From positions 186,001 to 250,000 of the forward strand of contig NZ_JNFD01000002.1 of the NCBI RefSeq assembly GCF_000756375.1: a DNA stretch of 64,000 nucleotides, given 5' to 3'. The translations under genes were made by a program, and so were the position numbers. This stretch comes from Sphingopyxis sp. LC81 (GTDB lineage: Bacteria; Pseudomonadota; Alphaproteobacteria; Sphingomonadales; Sphingomonadaceae). Under the pieces are notes generated by a model. It saw nothing but the letters and a program-made list of their open reading frames with translations, made no database searches and was not told the origin of the DNA. Below are positions 61,924-64,000 of the stretch, piece by piece. Position 1 is the first letter of the stretch. Each line of letters begins with the position of its first letter.

Positions 61924-63318
61924 TTAGCGCTCCCGCGCCGCCGTCGTGCGGATCTCGTCGATCGGGCTCAGCAGATAGGAGGCGAGCGAACGGCGGCCGG
62001 TGCGGATGTCGGCGGTGACCGCCATGCCGGGGGTGAGGGGGATCGCCCTACCATCGCGCACGATCGTCGCGCGGTCCAGCGTCACCCGCGCGGTGTAGAT
62101 CAGTCCGCGCTTCTCGTCCTGTACCGCGTCCGAACTGATCTGCTCGAGCCGGCCCGGGACGGCGCCGTAGCGCGTGAAGGAAAATGCCTCGACCTTGAGC
62201 GCGACGGGTTGGCCGGCGCGGACGAAGCCGACATCCTTGTTGGCGATCGCCACTTCGGCGACCAGCTTGCCGCGCGCGGGCACGATCACCATGATCGGCT
62301 TGGCCGCCTCGACGACGCCGCCGACGGTGTGGACGGCGAGTTGCGTGACCGTGCCGTCGACCGGGCTGACGAGGCGCTGGAGGCTGCTGCGTTTCGTCGC
62401 CTTGGTCAGCTCCTCCTTGCGCAGCCGCGCGTCGCTCTCGGCCTTGGCGAGATCGGCGAGGATGCGGGCGCGCGCCTCGGCGGTGGATTGGCTGGAATTG
62501 CCGCCGGCCACCGCGATCTGCGCTTCCGCCTTGCGCGCGGTGGCGAGCGCGGCGTCGCGGTCGCGCGCGGCGACGAGGCGCTGGCGGCGCATCTCGATCA
62601 CGCGCAGCTTCGAGACATAGCCCTTTTCGAGCAGCGTCTCGTTGGCGGCGATCTGCTCGTCGAGCAGCGGCAAGGTCTCGCTAAGCTTCGCCGCCTGGAT
62701 CTGCGCCTCGGCGCGGGCCGCGCGGGCGGATTCGGTGTCGGCGGCACGCGTCTGGCTACCCGCCCGGATCTCGGCGAGCTGGGCGCGGGCGAGCGCGATC
62801 TGGGTGTCGGCGACGTCGGCCCTGGTTCCGGCGGGCGGGGTGAAGCGCAGACCCTGGCCGTCGAGCGCGGACAATATGGCGCGCAGCCGCGCGGCATCGA
62901 GCATGGCGGTCTCCAGCGCCTTGCCGGCTTGTGCCGTGTCGGCATCCGAGACGGTGGGATCGAGCTCGACTAAAGGCTGACCGGCGCGGACGCGCTGGCC
63001 GTCGCGGACCAATATGGCGTGGACGATCCCTGCCGCGCCGGGCTGGATCAGCTTGACGTCGTCGGCGGGGACCAGCTTGCCCGGCGCCGAGGCCACGACA
63101 TCGACTCGGCCAAGGACGAGCCAGAGCAACGCGACGGCGAACAGGCCGAGCAATAGCCAGGAAGTGACCCGCGCGGTCGGCGACACGGGGCGCTCGACCA
63201 CTTCGAGCGCGGCGGGAAGGAAGTCGGTCTCCTCGACGCGCAATACCCCGCGCGACTGCACGCGCTCATTGTCGAGCGCGTCGCGAACGGCGGTCCAGTG
63301 GCGCGTGATCGCGTTCAT
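61924..63318 (-). CDS. HlyD-family type I secretion periplasmic adaptor
   Basis: 464 residues. One N-terminal membrane segment (about 48-68, '[20 protein letters not shown]'), then '[43 protein letters not shown]' (first lipoyl half), a long alpha-hairpin coiled coil rich in Ala/Arg/Glu (about 130-310), '[21 protein letters not shown]' (second half) and a beta-barrel. It bridges the inner-membrane ABC exporter and a TolC-like channel. Its start overlaps the stop of the ABC gene by 4 bp. The exported protein and the outer-membrane channel are not in the window. Unrelated to the uronate genes upstream. Confidence 0.92.
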   Translation of the reverse strand: MNAITRHWTAVRDALDNERVQSRGVLRVEETDFLPAALEVVERPVSPTARVTSWLLLGLFAVALLWLVLGRVDVVASAPGKLVPADDVKLIQPGAAGIVHAILVRDGQRVRAGQPLVELDPTVSDADTAQAGKALETAMLDAARLRAILSALDGQGLRFTPPAGTRADVADTQIALARAQLAEIRAGSQTRAADTESARAARAEAQIQAAKLSETLPLLDEQIAANETLLEKGYVSKLRVIEMRRQRLVAARDRDAALATARKAEAQIAVAGGNSSQSTAEARARILADLAKAESDARLRKEELTKATKRSSLQRLVSPVDGTVTQLAVHTVGGVVEAAKPIMVIVPARGKLVAEVAIANKDVGFVRAGQPVALKVEAFSFTRYGAVPGRLEQISSDAVQDEKRGLIYTARVTLDRATIVRDGRAIPLTPGMAVTADIRTGRRSLASYLLSPIDEIRTTAARER

Positions 63319-64000
63319 GCCGCCGCTCCCGCCTGAACGCCGATCTGGCGGTGATGGAGCGCGGCATAGCGACCGCCGAGGCGGAGCAGCTCGTCATGCG
63401 TGCCGCTCTCGACGATACGCCCCTTGTCGAGTGTCAGGATGCGGTCGCACTGGCGGATCGCGGAGAGGCGATGCGCGATGATCAGCACGGTGCGGCCGGC
63501 GGCGATCGCCTTGAGGTTGCGCTGGACGATCTCCTCGCTCTCGGCATCGAGCGCGCTGGTCGCCTCGTCGAGGATCAGGATGCGCGGATTGGTGATCAGC
63601 GCGCGGGCGATGGCGAGGCGCTGGCGCTGCCCGCCCGAGAAGTTGACGCCGCGCTCCTCGACGATCGTGTCATAGCCTCGGGGCAGCTCCAGAATGAAGT
63701 CGTGCGCGCCGGCGAGGCGGGCGGCGGTCATCACCCGCTCGATCGGCGTGACGGGATCAGCGAGCGCGATATTTTCGCGGATCGAGCGGTTGAACAGGAT
63801 ATTCTCCTGCAACACCACCCCGATCTGGCGGCGCAGCCAGGCGGGATCGATCTGGGCGATGTCGACGCCGTCGATCAGCACGCGGCCGCTCGCGGGCAGA
63901 TAGAGGCGCTGGAGCAATTTGGTGAGCGTCGATTTGCCCGAACCCGAGGCGCCGGCGATGCCGAGCGTGGCGCCGGCGGGCAGATCGAGGTCGATGTCGT
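63315..64000 (-). CDS. type I secretion ABC transporter, C-terminal ATPase part (cut by window edge)
   Basis: The visible ~228 residues are the nucleotide-binding domain of a HlyB/PrtD-type exporter: Walker A 'GASGSGKST', Q-loop '[19 protein letters not shown]', signature '[16 protein letters not shown]', Walker B '[12 protein letters not shown]', H-loop 'IIAHRLS'. The open frame continues through the right window edge, so membrane segments and any C39 or C39-like peptidase domain are outside. The stop overlaps the HlyD start (ATGA), confirming an exporter operon. Confidence 0.93.
   Translation of the reverse strand, partial: DIDLDLPAGATLGIAGASGSGKSTLTKLLQRLYLPASGRVLIDGVDIAQIDPAWLRRQIGVVLQENILFNRSIRENIALADPVTPIERVMTAARLAGAHDFILELPRGYDTIVEERGVNFSGGQRQRLAIARALITNPRILILDEATSALDAESEEIVQRNLKAIAAGRTVLIIAHRLSAIRQCDRILTLDKGRIVESGTHDELLRLGGRYAALHHRQIGVQAGAAA

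Overview
The window looks like a GC-rich alphaproteobacterial chromosome, most likely a sphingomonad (Sphingopyxis/Novosphingobium type). Support: six complete TonB-dependent receptors with the N-terminal 'EIVVTAQKRE'-type segment usual in sphingomonads, dense short-chain dehydrogenases (SDRs), TetR and LuxR regulators, and an enolase-superfamily D-mannonate dehydratase that closely resembles my recollection of the Novosphingobium enzyme. Genus is inference. I saw no tRNA, rRNA, CRISPR array or transposase.

Region 1 (1-24 kb) is an accessory catabolic island for a hydrophobic polycyclic or terpenoid-like compound. A leftward operon runs from a KshA-like Rieske oxygenase (3393-4472) through two SDRs, a SnoaL-like protein and an Old-Yellow-type flavin oxidoreductase to an SDR cut by the window edge. 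Around it lie an SDR-like protein lacking the catalytic Tyr, two HSL-type esterases (one at 42 kb), a LuxR regulator, a sulfotransferase-like protein, a luciferase-like monooxygenase, two TonB receptors, a quinone-reductase-like MDR protein, Dabb/EthD/VOC/SRPBCC proteins, a CYP51-like P450 with its own [2Fe-2S] ferredoxin, and a flavin reductase fused to a MarR-like domain. There are no CoA ligases or thiolases, so this is upper-pathway chemistry; the substrate cannot be read from the sequence.

Region 2 (24-34 kb) holds two related modules facing each other: TonB receptor + secreted phosphatase, and TonB receptor + metallophosphatase + SDR + lipoprotein phosphatase. Each is divergent from its own paralogous TetR gene, with clear palindromic operators between them. 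Region 3 (34-44 kb) has an exported TPR-CHAT protease-like protein, a Crp/Fnr regulator, a long TonB receptor with an esterase, and a MaoC/hot-dog protein.

Region 4 (44-62 kb) is a coherent sugar system. One operon encodes a secreted double-DUF1080 (3-keto-glycoside hydrolase type) protein, three Tat-exported Gfo/Idh/MocA oxidoreductases, an ApbE flavin transferase and an ExuR-like GntR regulator. Next come KDG kinase, an ExuT-like hexuronate transporter, UxaC, UxuB and ManD, and a carbohydrate-type TonB receptor. Seven copies of a TTGGT-N3-ACCAA-like palindrome, resembling the ExuR/UxuR operator, sit in front of these units. Together they suggest glucuronide uptake, oxidative (3-keto) removal of the uronate in the periplasm, import, and conversion to 2-keto-3-deoxy-6-phosphogluconate. 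No ordinary glycoside hydrolase or polysaccharide lyase is present. A stop-truncated TonB-receptor N-terminus remains in front of the transporter.

Region 5 (61.9-64 kb) is the start of an unrelated type I secretion locus: HlyD adaptor and a partial ABC ATPase.
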